This document shows positions 9,458-16,114 of a stretch of DNA of 18,643 nt, one piece after another; within the stretch, counting starts at the first letter, position 1, and the number at the start of each line of letters is the position of its first letter. The DNA comes from Lachnospiraceae bacterium UBA4348. GTDB lineage: Bacteria; Bacillota; Clostridia; Lachnospirales; Lachnospiraceae. The notes below the pieces were generated by a model that worked only from the letters and a program-made list of their open reading frames with translations, was not told the origin of the DNA and did no database searches. The DNA lies in contig DGTA01000114.1 of the NCBI GenBank assembly GCA_002394165.1, positions 1 to 18,643 of the forward strand. Reading direction: 5' to 3'. Made by a program: the position numbers and the translations under genes.

Positions 9458-9644
9458 TGTTCACACCTCCTCTCCGACTCATAAATGATGTAACTATTTT
9501 AGCATTGCAGACGAAGTAAGAAAAGAGCAGGTGTTCGAAAAAATATGAAGATTTTTCTAAGAGAAGAAGCTGTCATGGCGTCGGCTTATCTGATAATAAT
9601 ATTGGCGCTGCATAACAGGAGCCGGACTACCCATTTACCCGGTC

Positions 9645-10102
9645 TCATTTGCAGTACTTCCGGATCATACTGTTGATCACGGCCAGATTGACAGGCATGT
9701 CTGCCGTCTCCATCGTGAGGATCAGATCAATGCCGGGATAGCCGGAATAACATTTTGCTGTCTGATTTCCGGCATCGCGGCATAGACTTTTTTGAGTGCA
9801 TCCGGATCAAATCCGCGCAGGAAGCGGTCGATCACTTTCACCTGCGTTCCGGCAGCCTGAATGATCTGTGCGTCATACTTTTTCTGGATCAAGGCCACAG
9901 CCAGCCTTTTTTCTTTTGCCGGAATGTATTTTCCATTCGGATCTGAAGGCTCTTTCCTCAGGTAAAACTGAAAACCATTTCCGTGGCGAGCGATGCGTAC
10001 CTGGCCTTCCGGTGCTTTCCGAAGACGCTTTTCCGCATTTCTTATGACGGCAGACAATTCCTTTTCCTGCTGCCGTAATTCTTCTATTATTCTCTCGATC
10101 AA
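9645..10102 (-). pseudogene. Remnant of a conserved hypothetical (nuclease-like) protein with internal deletion and frameshift
   Basis: The 5' part, from 10102, encodes 126 residues and stops at 9722-9724. It has a coiled-coil-like start (IEELRQQEKELSAVI) and a segment running from APEGQVRI through FYLRKE to NGKYIPAKEKRLA. Directly past the stop, in another frame, the sequence reads GYPGIDLILTMETADMPVNL and ends VINSMIRKYCK before a TGA at 9645-9647. From memory, these two pieces are the N- and C-terminal ends of a family of roughly 300-residue hypothetical proteins common in Lachnospiraceae, whose missing middle carries a restriction-endonuclease-like region. The join near 9740-9752 (GGCTATCCCG) can be read in either frame, as expected for a deletion at microhomology. 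The start is TTG, with a strong AAAAGGAGGG site at 10109-10118. The intact ORF could still be translated as a short protein, but I judge the gene broken. Confidence 0.6.
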
Positions 10103-10108
10103 ACAGTT

Positions 10109-10118
10109 CCCTCCTTTT
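10109..10118 (-). promoter_or_regulatory. Ribosome binding site deciding a TTG start
   Basis: AAAAGGAGGG on the minus strand ends 6 nt before the TTG at 10100-10102. No ATG lies at a suitable distance, so this site is the reason for choosing the TTG start of the broken gene at 9645-10102. Confidence 0.7.
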
Positions 10119-10137
10119 GAAAGTATATATTTTGGAG

Positions 10138-10456
10138 AATTTCAGTGAAAATAAGATTGGATTTCTTTACGCCTGACCGTCTTTAATTGAAGGACAAGCG
10201 TATAGATCATCGACTTGATTTTTCTATACGCCAACTTTAGATAGCGATTTTTTAAAGCAGCGTATATTTTTAAGAATTGTTTTCCCTATACGCCAGCATA
10301 AAGATGGGGATTCCTCAGACAGGCGTATATAATTAAGACTTGTTTTCTGTATACGCCTGCCTGATAAAACATACTTTTCAGGCAGGCGTATGGACATTAG
10401 ATTTGTTTTTGAATATACGCCACTTTCTCAAAACAGTTTTCTAACCAGCGTATATT
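10138..10456. repeat. Array of dyad-symmetric repeats, GCGTATA...TATACGCC, with 62-63 bp period
   Basis: GCGTATA (or GCGTATG) occurs at 10198, 10260, 10323, 10386 and 10448, giving steps of 62, 63, 63 and 62 bp. Its inverse, TATACGCC, occurs at 10225, 10287, 10350 and 10414, plus a degenerate TTTACGCC at 10166. Each full unit is about 36 bp (10197-10232, 10259-10294, 10322-10357, 10385-10421). Its middle has a less conserved, non-palindromic core resembling AAGACTTGTTTTC. Degenerate half-units lie at both ends. Gaps between units are 23-27 bp and differ in sequence. Some gaps extend the dyad: around 10350-10391 the arms pair over 15 bp with one mismatch, and 10412-10420 pairs with 10448-10456 over 9 bp. 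The region is AT-rich against GC-rich neighbours and has no gene. It lies between a broken gene and the 3' end of the GH31 gene. Confidence 0.85.
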
Positions 10457-10478
10457 TCAGGCTTTCCGCTCACCGAAC

Positions 10479-12707
10479 TCACCCGTTCATGATCTTCAGC
10501 TTCCCGTTCTCCAGTACCGCGGTGACCTCGGTCTTCGCTCTCCCGTCGCAGCTCCACACCGTGCGCTTCATCTCCACGCCTTCTTTGGGCGATCCCGCAA
10601 AAGCGGTCAGGTCTTTGAAGTAATCATATTCCGTATGAGTTTCATCCGCTCCCATCGGGATGAAAGTCCCGCTCTTTACAAACAGCGGCATGTGGAAATA
10701 GTCGTAGGTGCGGCGGTACCACCGGCCGCCCTCCAGCACCTCGCCGTCGAGCAGGTTCGTCCATTCGTAACCTGCGGGCAGGTAGAATTCCCCGATCCCC
10801 TGATCATTGAAGATCGGAGCGACCAGGAGGGCATCCCCCAGCATGTACTGAAGGTCCAGCGACCGGCATCCCGGATCATCCGGGAACTCGAAATACATCG
10901 GACGCATCAGCGGAGTGCCCTTCTCATGAGCTTCCACGGTGAGGGAATACAGATACGGCATAAGCCGGCATTTAAGGTTCACGAAGGTGCGCAGCACCTC
11001 ACTCGATTCCTCGTCAAAGACCCAGGGCACACGGTAGGTATCCGATCCGTGCAGGCGGGAGTGCGACGAGAGAAGCCCGAACTGCACCCAGCGTTTGTAC
11101 AGGTCCGGAGTGGCGGTCGCCTCAAAGCCGGAGATGTCGTGGCTCCAGTAGGCAAAACCGCTCGAGAGGAAGCTCAGGCCGCCCCTTAAGGTCTCCGCCA
11201 TGCTGATATAGGTCGCCGAGCAGTCGCCGCCCCAGTGGACCGGGAACTGCTGGGATCCGGCCGTGGCTGACCTGGCAAAGAGGACAGCCTGTCCCTTGCC
11301 CTTGAACCGCTCGATCTCCTCAAAGACTGTCCGGTTGTAGAGCAAGGTATAATAGTTATGCATTGCTCTCGGATCCGAGCCGTCATGATAAACGACATCG
11401 ATCGGGATCCGCTCGCCGAAGTCCGTCTTGATGCAGTCGACTCCGGCCTCCAAAAGGCTGCGGATCTTGCCTGCGAACCACTCCCTGGCTCTGGGATTGG
11501 TAAAGTCCACCAGCGCCATCCCGGGCTGCCAGTTATCCACCTGCTTGACGCCGTGTCCGTCGGCGCGCATAAGGAAATAGCCTTCTCTCCTGCCTTCCTC
11601 GAACATCTCATTGTCCTGGGCCACATAGGGATTGATCCAGGCACAGATCTTAAGCCCGCGCTCATGGTAGCGGCGCAGCATTCCCTTCACATCCGGGAAC
11701 TGCTTCTCATCCCAGGTAAAATCACACCAGTGGAGGGCGCGCAGCCAGTAGCAGTCAAAGTGGAAAACGTCCAGCGGGATATTGCGTTTTTCCATGCCCT
11801 CGATCATCCCGGTCACAGTCTCCTCATCATAGCTGGGCTTAAAGGAGGTGGACAGCCACAGGCCGAAGCTCCAGGCCGGGATCCTCTCCGGCCGCCCGGT
11901 CAGCGCCGTGTAAGCCTCGATGATATCCGCCGGTTTTTCCCCGTAGAACAGGTGCCAGCGCAGCTGCTCGCCGGGTACGGTAAAGCTGACGCATTCCACC
12001 TTCTCGCTGGCGCATTCAAAAGAGACATGATCCGAGGAGTCGACAAAGATCCCGTAATGCTCGCTGGTCATATAGAACGGAATGTTCTTATAGGCGACGG
12101 TCGAAGCCGTGCCGCCGTCCTCCTGCCAGATCTCCACCGTCTGGCCGTTTTTGACAAACGGTGTGAACCGCTCACCGAAACCGTAGATGCACTCGTTCGG
12201 TTTCAGCGAAAGCTCCGTGAGCATGTACGGATCCCAGGTGCGCTGAAAATATCCGTCGCCGGCCCCGAAGGATACCGGCTTCTTATTCACGCGCAGGTAT
12301 CCGGTATTGCGAAAACCCGATGAGGTGAGCAGCCTTCCGCCCGCCTCAAACCGGTAGGCGCAGGTTTTGCGGTCCACTGTCACCGTGATGTCGCCGGCCT
12401 TCATGACCGCCTCCTCGTCAGTGACCGTCACCTCCACCGGATCCGGATCCGTATTCAGTGCGAACCTCGGCTCCCCGGATTCATAGCCCATATCGTGATA
12501 CAGCGTCACGGCGATATCATTATGCCCGGCGCTGACAAAATCGATGGTCAGCACCGTCAGGTCAAGCGCATCCGCCCTTGTCAGGATCGGCCTCTCGGGC
12601 GCAGTCACCCTCATGCCGTTCTCGATCGGTCTGACCGTGAAAGCCTGCGAGGCGAAAGAAGCCTTGACACTCTCCCGCTGCAGCCAGTAGCCTTCAGTAT
12701 ATTTCAT
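10479..12707 (-). CDS. yicI: GH31 alpha-xylosidase (YicI type)
   Basis: This 742-residue cytoplasmic enzyme would remove alpha-1,6-linked xylose from the non-reducing end of oligosaccharides such as isoprimeverose or xyloglucan fragments. The catalytic nucleophile is Asp429 in CIKTDFGERIP, and the acid/base is Asp495 in PVHWGGDC. These match Asp416 and Asp482 of E. coli YicI with a constant offset of 13. Other YicI-like stretches are FHFDCYWLRALHWCDFTWD near 315-333, CAWINPYVAQ near 355-364, and SHSRLHGSDTYRVPW. KTDFGERIP is typical of the alpha-xylosidase branch rather than alpha-glucosidases of GH31. The start chosen is the ATG at 12705-12707 after GGAGGAG (12711-12717). An in-frame ATG 18 codons upstream lies in a palindromic repeat and has no ribosome binding site. 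It is the last gene of the transporter operon. No clear terminator follows; the repeat array begins 23 bp past the stop. Confidence 0.93.
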   Translation of the reverse strand: MKYTEGYWLQRESVKASFASQAFTVRPIENGMRVTAPERPILTRADALDLTVLTIDFVSAGHNDIAVTLYHDMGYESGEPRFALNTDPDPVEVTVTDEEAVMKAGDITVTVDRKTCAYRFEAGGRLLTSSGFRNTGYLRVNKKPVSFGAGDGYFQRTWDPYMLTELSLKPNECIYGFGERFTPFVKNGQTVEIWQEDGGTASTVAYKNIPFYMTSEHYGIFVDSSDHVSFECASEKVECVSFTVPGEQLRWHLFYGEKPADIIEAYTALTGRPERIPAWSFGLWLSTSFKPSYDEETVTGMIEGMEKRNIPLDVFHFDCYWLRALHWCDFTWDEKQFPDVKGMLRRYHERGLKICAWINPYVAQDNEMFEEGRREGYFLMRADGHGVKQVDNWQPGMALVDFTNPRAREWFAGKIRSLLEAGVDCIKTDFGERIPIDVVYHDGSDPRAMHNYYTLLYNRTVFEEIERFKGKGQAVLFARSATAGSQQFPVHWGGDCSATYISMAETLRGGLSFLSSGFAYWSHDISGFEATATPDLYKRWVQFGLLSSHSRLHGSDTYRVPWVFDEESSEVLRTFVNLKCRLMPYLYSLTVEAHEKGTPLMRPMYFEFPDDPGCRSLDLQYMLGDALLVAPIFNDQGIGEFYLPAGYEWTNLLDGEVLEGGRWYRRTYDYFHMPLFVKSGTFIPMGADETHTEYDYFKDLTAFAGSPKEGVEMKRTVWSCDGRAKTEVTAVLENGKLKIMNG

Positions 12708-12710
12708 ATG

Positions 12711-12717
12711 CTCCTCC
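12711..12717 (-). promoter_or_regulatory. Ribosome binding site deciding the GH31 start
   Basis: GGAGGAG on the minus strand lies 3 nt before the ATG at 12705-12707. It selects this start over an upstream in-frame ATG at 12759-12761 that falls in the hairpin repeat. Confidence 0.75.
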
Positions 12718-12726
12718 GTGGTATGA

Positions 12727-12775
12727 CAGAGGGACGGCTCTGTGTCATCCGCTGATGACACAGAACCGTCCCCTG
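12727..12775. repeat. REPIN-like hairpin between binding-protein and GH31 genes
   Basis: Arm 12727-12749 (ending GGCTCTGTGTCATC) pairs with arm 12754-12775 (GATGACACAGAACCGTCCCC and on) around a 4-nt loop CGCT, with one bulge and one mismatch over about 22 bp. It has no T-run, so it is not a classic terminator. In the messenger it would form a strong hairpin between a highly expressed binding-protein gene and the enzyme gene, which often protects the upstream message. Related short motifs (TGTCA...TGACA, GGGACAGT) recur at 18223-18253 and 18427-18457, suggesting a dispersed repeat family. Confidence 0.85.
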
Positions 12776-12795
12776 AACATCAAGTCATCTGTTGA

Positions 12796-14100
12796 TTACT
12801 CAGTAGCTGCTTCAGCTGCCTCGACACCGTCGATGGTCGGCCAGGTCTCTTCGATCGCTGCGCAGGTAGCATCCTTGTCGGTGGTTCCGGCAATGTAATC
12901 CTGCATGATCTGACCGAAGGTCTGATGCCAGCCGTCTGTGGACAGGCAGATCGACAGATCGTAAGCACCTTTTTCAGCAACGTGGGCTGCGCCCTGGTTG
13001 ATCACTTCAAAGGTGGACTCAGCATCGGAAACGATGGGCGGAACAACGCCGGCAACATCGTTGAACCAGCTCTGGCCGTACTCAGAGGTGTACCACCAGT
13101 TCACGAAATGAAGGACAGCATCCAGGTTCTCGGATTCGCTGGATACATGCAGAGCCTGGTCGGATCCGGTGATGACCTTGCACTGATCAGCGTTGTCAGT
13201 CACGGGATAGCCGTCAAATCCGATGTTCAGATCCGGGTTGATCGCGAGAACATCAGCCTCGATCCAGGCGCCCTGTCCGCAGACCATGGCAGCTTCGCCG
13301 TTGCCGAATGCAGCTTCTTCGCCGGCCAGATCGGTCTCAAGCGGCTTGTCATCGCCGTTGGCGACAGCCAGGTCGATGAAATCAAAGAAGTTGTTGTAAA
13401 GCTCCGGATAATCGGAAACCTTAGCTTCGCCTTTCTCGAATTTCGAGATCAGCTCTGCGGTGGTGATGCCGGCGCCTTCAGCAGCGGCATTAACGAAATG
13501 CTGAGCTACATGTTTGAACACCCACCACTCAGCAAAACCGGTCGTGAAGGGCCTGTAACCAGCAGCGGTGATCTTTTCGCAGGCATCGAGGAGTTCCTCG
13601 GTCGTCTGCGGGAAGGACTCAACGCCGGCCTCGGCAAAGATGTCCTTGTTGTAGACAACGCCGAAGTAGTTGCCCTTGATGGCAAGGCCGTAGCAGCCGG
13701 TTCCGTCCGTCGGGGACTGCATGGCAGCGGCAACGCCCGGATCCATGGCCTCAACGAGCGGCTGGCCGGTCAGGTCATAAGAATACTCTTTGTAGGTATC
13801 GATCTCCTTGCCGGAGGTGGAAGAAAAGATATCCGGAACCTCACCGGAATTCAATTTTGCTTTGAGCAGTGTCGGATAATCGTTCTGAGTGGTCTCATAG
13901 TTGATCGTCACATTCGGGGCGACCTCGCTGTAAGCGTCGATCAGCTCGGTGATCGCATCCGCATACTCGGGGCTGGCGATGAACATATAGATCTCGCCCT
14001 CATCTGCGGAATAGTCCACTTCCTCAGCGAAAGCACCAAAGCTCATCATTGCAGCGGTCATTGTTCCTGCAAGCAGGATCGACAACAGTTTTCTCTTCAT
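12796..14100 (-). CDS. Extracellular sugar-binding protein of an ABC transporter
   Basis: This 434-residue protein is the substrate-binding component of a carbohydrate (CUT1-type) importer. Residues 1-24, MKRKLLSILLAG and on to FGAFA, form a signal peptide with a likely cleavage after AFA. The mature part fits the family-1 extracellular binding fold: ITELIDAYSEVAPNVTINYE near 45-65, LLKAKLNSGEVPDIF, and a C-terminal FVNWWYTSEYGQSWFND segment. Unlike most such proteins in Gram-positive bacteria it has no lipobox cysteine; the first cysteine is beyond residue 120. The ATG at 14098-14100 follows AAAGGAGGAA; an upstream in-frame ATG at 14125-14127 is ignored because this site fits better. It lies 84 bp after the permease gene and 88 bp before the GH31 gene. 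The ligand cannot be deduced; an alpha-xyloside-containing oligosaccharide is a context guess. Confidence 0.9.
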   Translation of the reverse strand: MKRKLLSILLAGTMTAAMMSFGAFAEEVDYSADEGEIYMFIASPEYADAITELIDAYSEVAPNVTINYETTQNDYPTLLKAKLNSGEVPDIFSSTSGKEIDTYKEYSYDLTGQPLVEAMDPGVAAAMQSPTDGTGCYGLAIKGNYFGVVYNKDIFAEAGVESFPQTTEELLDACEKITAAGYRPFTTGFAEWWVFKHVAQHFVNAAAEGAGITTAELISKFEKGEAKVSDYPELYNNFFDFIDLAVANGDDKPLETDLAGEEAAFGNGEAAMVCGQGAWIEADVLAINPDLNIGFDGYPVTDNADQCKVITGSDQALHVSSESENLDAVLHFVNWWYTSEYGQSWFNDVAGVVPPIVSDAESTFEVINQGAAHVAEKGAYDLSICLSTDGWHQTFGQIMQDYIAGTTDKDATCAAIEETWPTIDGVEAAEAATE

Positions 14101-14184
14101 GCTAAATTCCTCCTTTTTTAGCTGCATTACTGCTATTTATCCAAAGTCCCTTAAAAGTCAGAGACAGAGGGTACTGTAATAAAA

Positions 14185-15018
14185 TCATCCTTTCACGGCG
14201 CCGGCAACAACACCTTCCACGATATACTTCTGCAGGAAGATGAAGACGATGATGGACGGGAGCACCGTCAGCACCATGGCGGTCATCGCGTACTGCCACT
14301 TCGTGTTCATCTGGCCCACGAACGTGTAGGAAGCCAGCACCAGCGTCTTGGTCTTGTTGGAGCTGTTGACCATCAGCAGCGGAAGCAGGAAGTCATTCCA
14401 GATCCACATCACGTCGATGACGATGACCGTGAAGGTAACCGGCTTTAAGAGCGGAAAGATGACGGAGATAAAACCGCGGAAGGTGGATGCCCCGTCGATC
14501 ATGGCGCTCTCGTCAAGCTCCTTGGGGATGGTCTTCATAAAGTTGAAGAAAATGAAGGTTGCCATCGGGATGCCGAAGCCCCAGTACTGGATGCCCAGAC
14601 CGACACGGCTCTGATCCAGGTGGATCACGTTCATCGCCTTGAGCAGCGTGATCATGATGGTCTGGAACGGGATCAGCATCGGAGTGATCAGCAGTGTGTG
14701 AACGATCTTTGTGTATGTGTTCCTCCTGCGGTCAAGGATGTAGGCCGCCAGCGAGGAGAAGACAACGATTCCAAGGATACCGATCACCGTGATCATCACA
14801 TTGTTGATGAACAGGTTGAAATACTTGATCTTCTTGATCACGTAGGTGTAGTTCTCCATCGTCGGCGCCTTCGGGAGCGCGATCGGATCGGAAACGACCT
14901 CGCCGAAAGGCTTGAAGGAGTTCAGGAACATCAGAAACACCGGGTAGATGAACACCAGTGATACGATGGTCAGCGCGATCATGAGGATGACCGTATTGCG
15001 TTTTCTTCTCTTTGCCAT
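14185..15018 (-). CDS. Carbohydrate ABC transporter permease (MalG/AraQ type)
   Basis: This 277-residue inner-membrane protein has six hydrophobic segments: about 9-32, 68-95, 105-128, 145-160, 194-215 and 247-263. The EAA-loop motif at 167-178, ELDESAMIDGAS, is followed by FRGFISVIFPLLKP. This loop contacts the ATPase in binding-protein-dependent importers. Length and the short N-terminus before the first helix are typical of the MalG-like partner. Its ATG shares a base with the stop of the preceding permease (TAATG at 15016-15020), so the two are translationally coupled. A good AAGGAGGT site lies upstream inside that gene. Confidence 0.95.
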   Translation of the reverse strand: MAKRRKRNTVILMIALTIVSLVFIYPVFLMFLNSFKPFGEVVSDPIALPKAPTMENYTYVIKKIKYFNLFINNVMITVIGILGIVVFSSLAAYILDRRRNTYTKIVHTLLITPMLIPFQTIMITLLKAMNVIHLDQSRVGLGIQYWGFGIPMATFIFFNFMKTIPKELDESAMIDGASTFRGFISVIFPLLKPVTFTVIVIDVMWIWNDFLLPLLMVNSSNKTKTLVLASYTFVGQMNTKWQYAMTAMVLTVLPSIIVFIFLQKYIVEGVVAGAVKG

Positions 15019-15902
15019 TACAGATCAACCTCCTTCCGGCTCATCACCCGCAGGACGACCTGCGTGATCACGAGCACCGCAAAGAAGTACAGCATGGCCT
15101 CCGCAGAGCCAAGGCCGTACATGTTCTTGGTGAAGGCATCGTTGTAGATCTGGAGCGTCGCGGAGTAGGTGGACGTACCGGGCCCGCCCTTTGTCAGGGC
15201 CAGGATGATATCGAACACCTTCAGACCGTTGGTCAGCGACATAAAGATACAGGTCGTCATGGACGGACCAAGCAGCGGAAGCGTCACCCGGAAGAAGCTC
15301 TGCACTCCGGAAGCTCCGTCGACCGTTGCCGCCTCGAGCACCTCCTGCGGGACAGCCTGCAGGCCGGCAATGTAAAGCACGATATAAAAGCCGAGCGACT
15401 GCCATACGCCCACCAGCGTGACCGAGATAAAGGCAAGCTTGGGATCACCCAGCCAGCTGAAATTCCAGAACCCCCATCCCGTCAGCGAAAACAGCGATTT
15501 AAATCCGCTGGTGAAGATAAACTTCCAGATAAAGCCGACGATGGTCATGCTCATGATATACGGGATAAAGAAGAGGCTTCGGTACACATTGACCAGCGGG
15601 AACTTCTTGGTCAGCGCCACCGCCAGCGCCAGCGCGATCACGTTGGACATGATCACGAAAAGCAGCGTATAGCGCACCGTAAACCACAGCGAGCTTAAGA
15701 ACTCGACCTTGCCGGTAAAGATCTCCCTGAAATTCTTCAGTCCGATAAACAGCGGTTCCTTGGCGATGCCGTTCCATTCGGTCAGCGAATAGTAACCGCT
15801 CATGACAAACGGGATATACATCACGATACAGACCAGAATGACCGCCGGTATCGTAAACAGGAAATTTTCGATGTACTCCCTCTTTTTCCTGTTGGATCTC
15901 AT
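15018..15902 (-). CDS. Carbohydrate ABC transporter permease (MalF/UgpA type)
   Basis: This 294-residue membrane protein is the first gene of the operon. Helices are visible at about 12-36, 75-98, 108-130, 158-181, 208-230 and 270-286. The EAA loop EVLEAATVDGAS is at 187-198, followed by SFFRVTLPLLGP. The start chosen is the ATG at 15900-15902, with AGGAGG 11 nt upstream, a slightly long spacing. A TTG at 15939-15941 in the same frame would add 13 residues but has no ribosome binding site. Neither an ATPase nor a regulator gene is adjacent; such systems in Firmicutes commonly use a shared MsmK/MalK-like ATPase encoded elsewhere. Confidence 0.94.
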   Translation of the reverse strand: MRSNRKKREYIENFLFTIPAVILVCIVMYIPFVMSGYYSLTEWNGIAKEPLFIGLKNFREIFTGKVEFLSSLWFTVRYTLLFVIMSNVIALALAVALTKKFPLVNVYRSLFFIPYIMSMTIVGFIWKFIFTSGFKSLFSLTGWGFWNFSWLGDPKLAFISVTLVGVWQSLGFYIVLYIAGLQAVPQEVLEAATVDGASGVQSFFRVTLPLLGPSMTTCIFMSLTNGLKVFDIILALTKGGPGTSTYSATLQIYNDAFTKNMYGLGSAEAMLYFFAVLVITQVVLRVMSRKEVDL

Positions 15903-15970
15903 GTCAGCCGCATCCTCCTTTGCAGTCGTTTTTGGGCACAATGCTATAAAAAGCAGTTTCCAACGCCATT

Positions 15971-15999
15971 ATTATGAAACCTGTTGACGAAGATGTCAA
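15971..15999 (-). promoter_or_regulatory. Sigma-A-type promoter of the transporter-GH31 operon
   Basis: On the minus strand, TTGACA (15994-15999) is separated by exactly 17 bp from CATAAT (15971-15976). This is one mismatch from consensus, about 70 bp before the permease start. It is the best promoter in the window. Confidence 0.82.
15984..15999. promoter_or_regulatory. Possible operator: TTGAC-N6-GTCAA dyad over the -35 box
   Basis: TTGAC (15984-15988) and GTCAA (15995-15999) form a perfect 5-bp dyad with a 6-bp centre, covering the -35 element and the adjacent spacer of the operon promoter. Its position suggests a repressor site. The dyad is short and could be chance, and no regulator gene is in view. 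Confidence 0.35.
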
Positions 16000-16041
16000 G
16001 AATGTTTCTCGTTAAAATATCTAAATTGGAGCAGTTAATTC

Positions 16042-16070
16042 TGGTGAATAGAGACAAGACATTATATAAT
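16042..16070 (+). promoter_or_regulatory. Possible promoter of the GH36 gene
   Basis: A perfect TATAAT lies at 16065-16070, 44 bp before the GH36 start. A weak -35 candidate, TGGTGA, sits at 16042-16047 with 17-bp spacing. The poor -35 suggests dependence on an activator, or that only the -10 is real. The divergent operon promoter is about 45 bp away. Confidence 0.45.
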
Positions 16071-16114
16071 AAACACAGACTGTTAAATCTGCTCTTCCGA
16101 GAAAGGAGTATGGA

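Noticed and set aside
9458..9644. Small gene or RNA between the YARHG gene and the broken gene
   Set aside because: No open frame with a ribosome binding site and no strong stem; only a weak extended -10 for the YARHG gene was seen.
10138..10456. CRISPR array
   Set aside because: Repeat and gap lengths fit, but the units differ from each other in many positions, the terminal heptamers are the only conserved part, gaps partly pair with each other, and no cas gene is in the window.
12708..12761. 18-residue N-terminal extension of the GH31 protein
   Set aside because: It is encoded by the hairpin repeat and has no ribosome binding site; the ATG at 12705-12707 follows GGAGGAG and matches the usual YicI N-terminus.
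12925..14121. 398-codon open frame on the plus strand opposite the binding-protein gene
   Set aside because: No family resemblance and no ribosome binding site, whereas the minus-strand frame has a signal peptide and a clear family fold.
15903..15941. TTG start 13 codons upstream for the MalF-type permease
   Set aside because: There is no ribosome binding site before it, and the extension is hydrophilic and lies over the leader's own AGGAGG.
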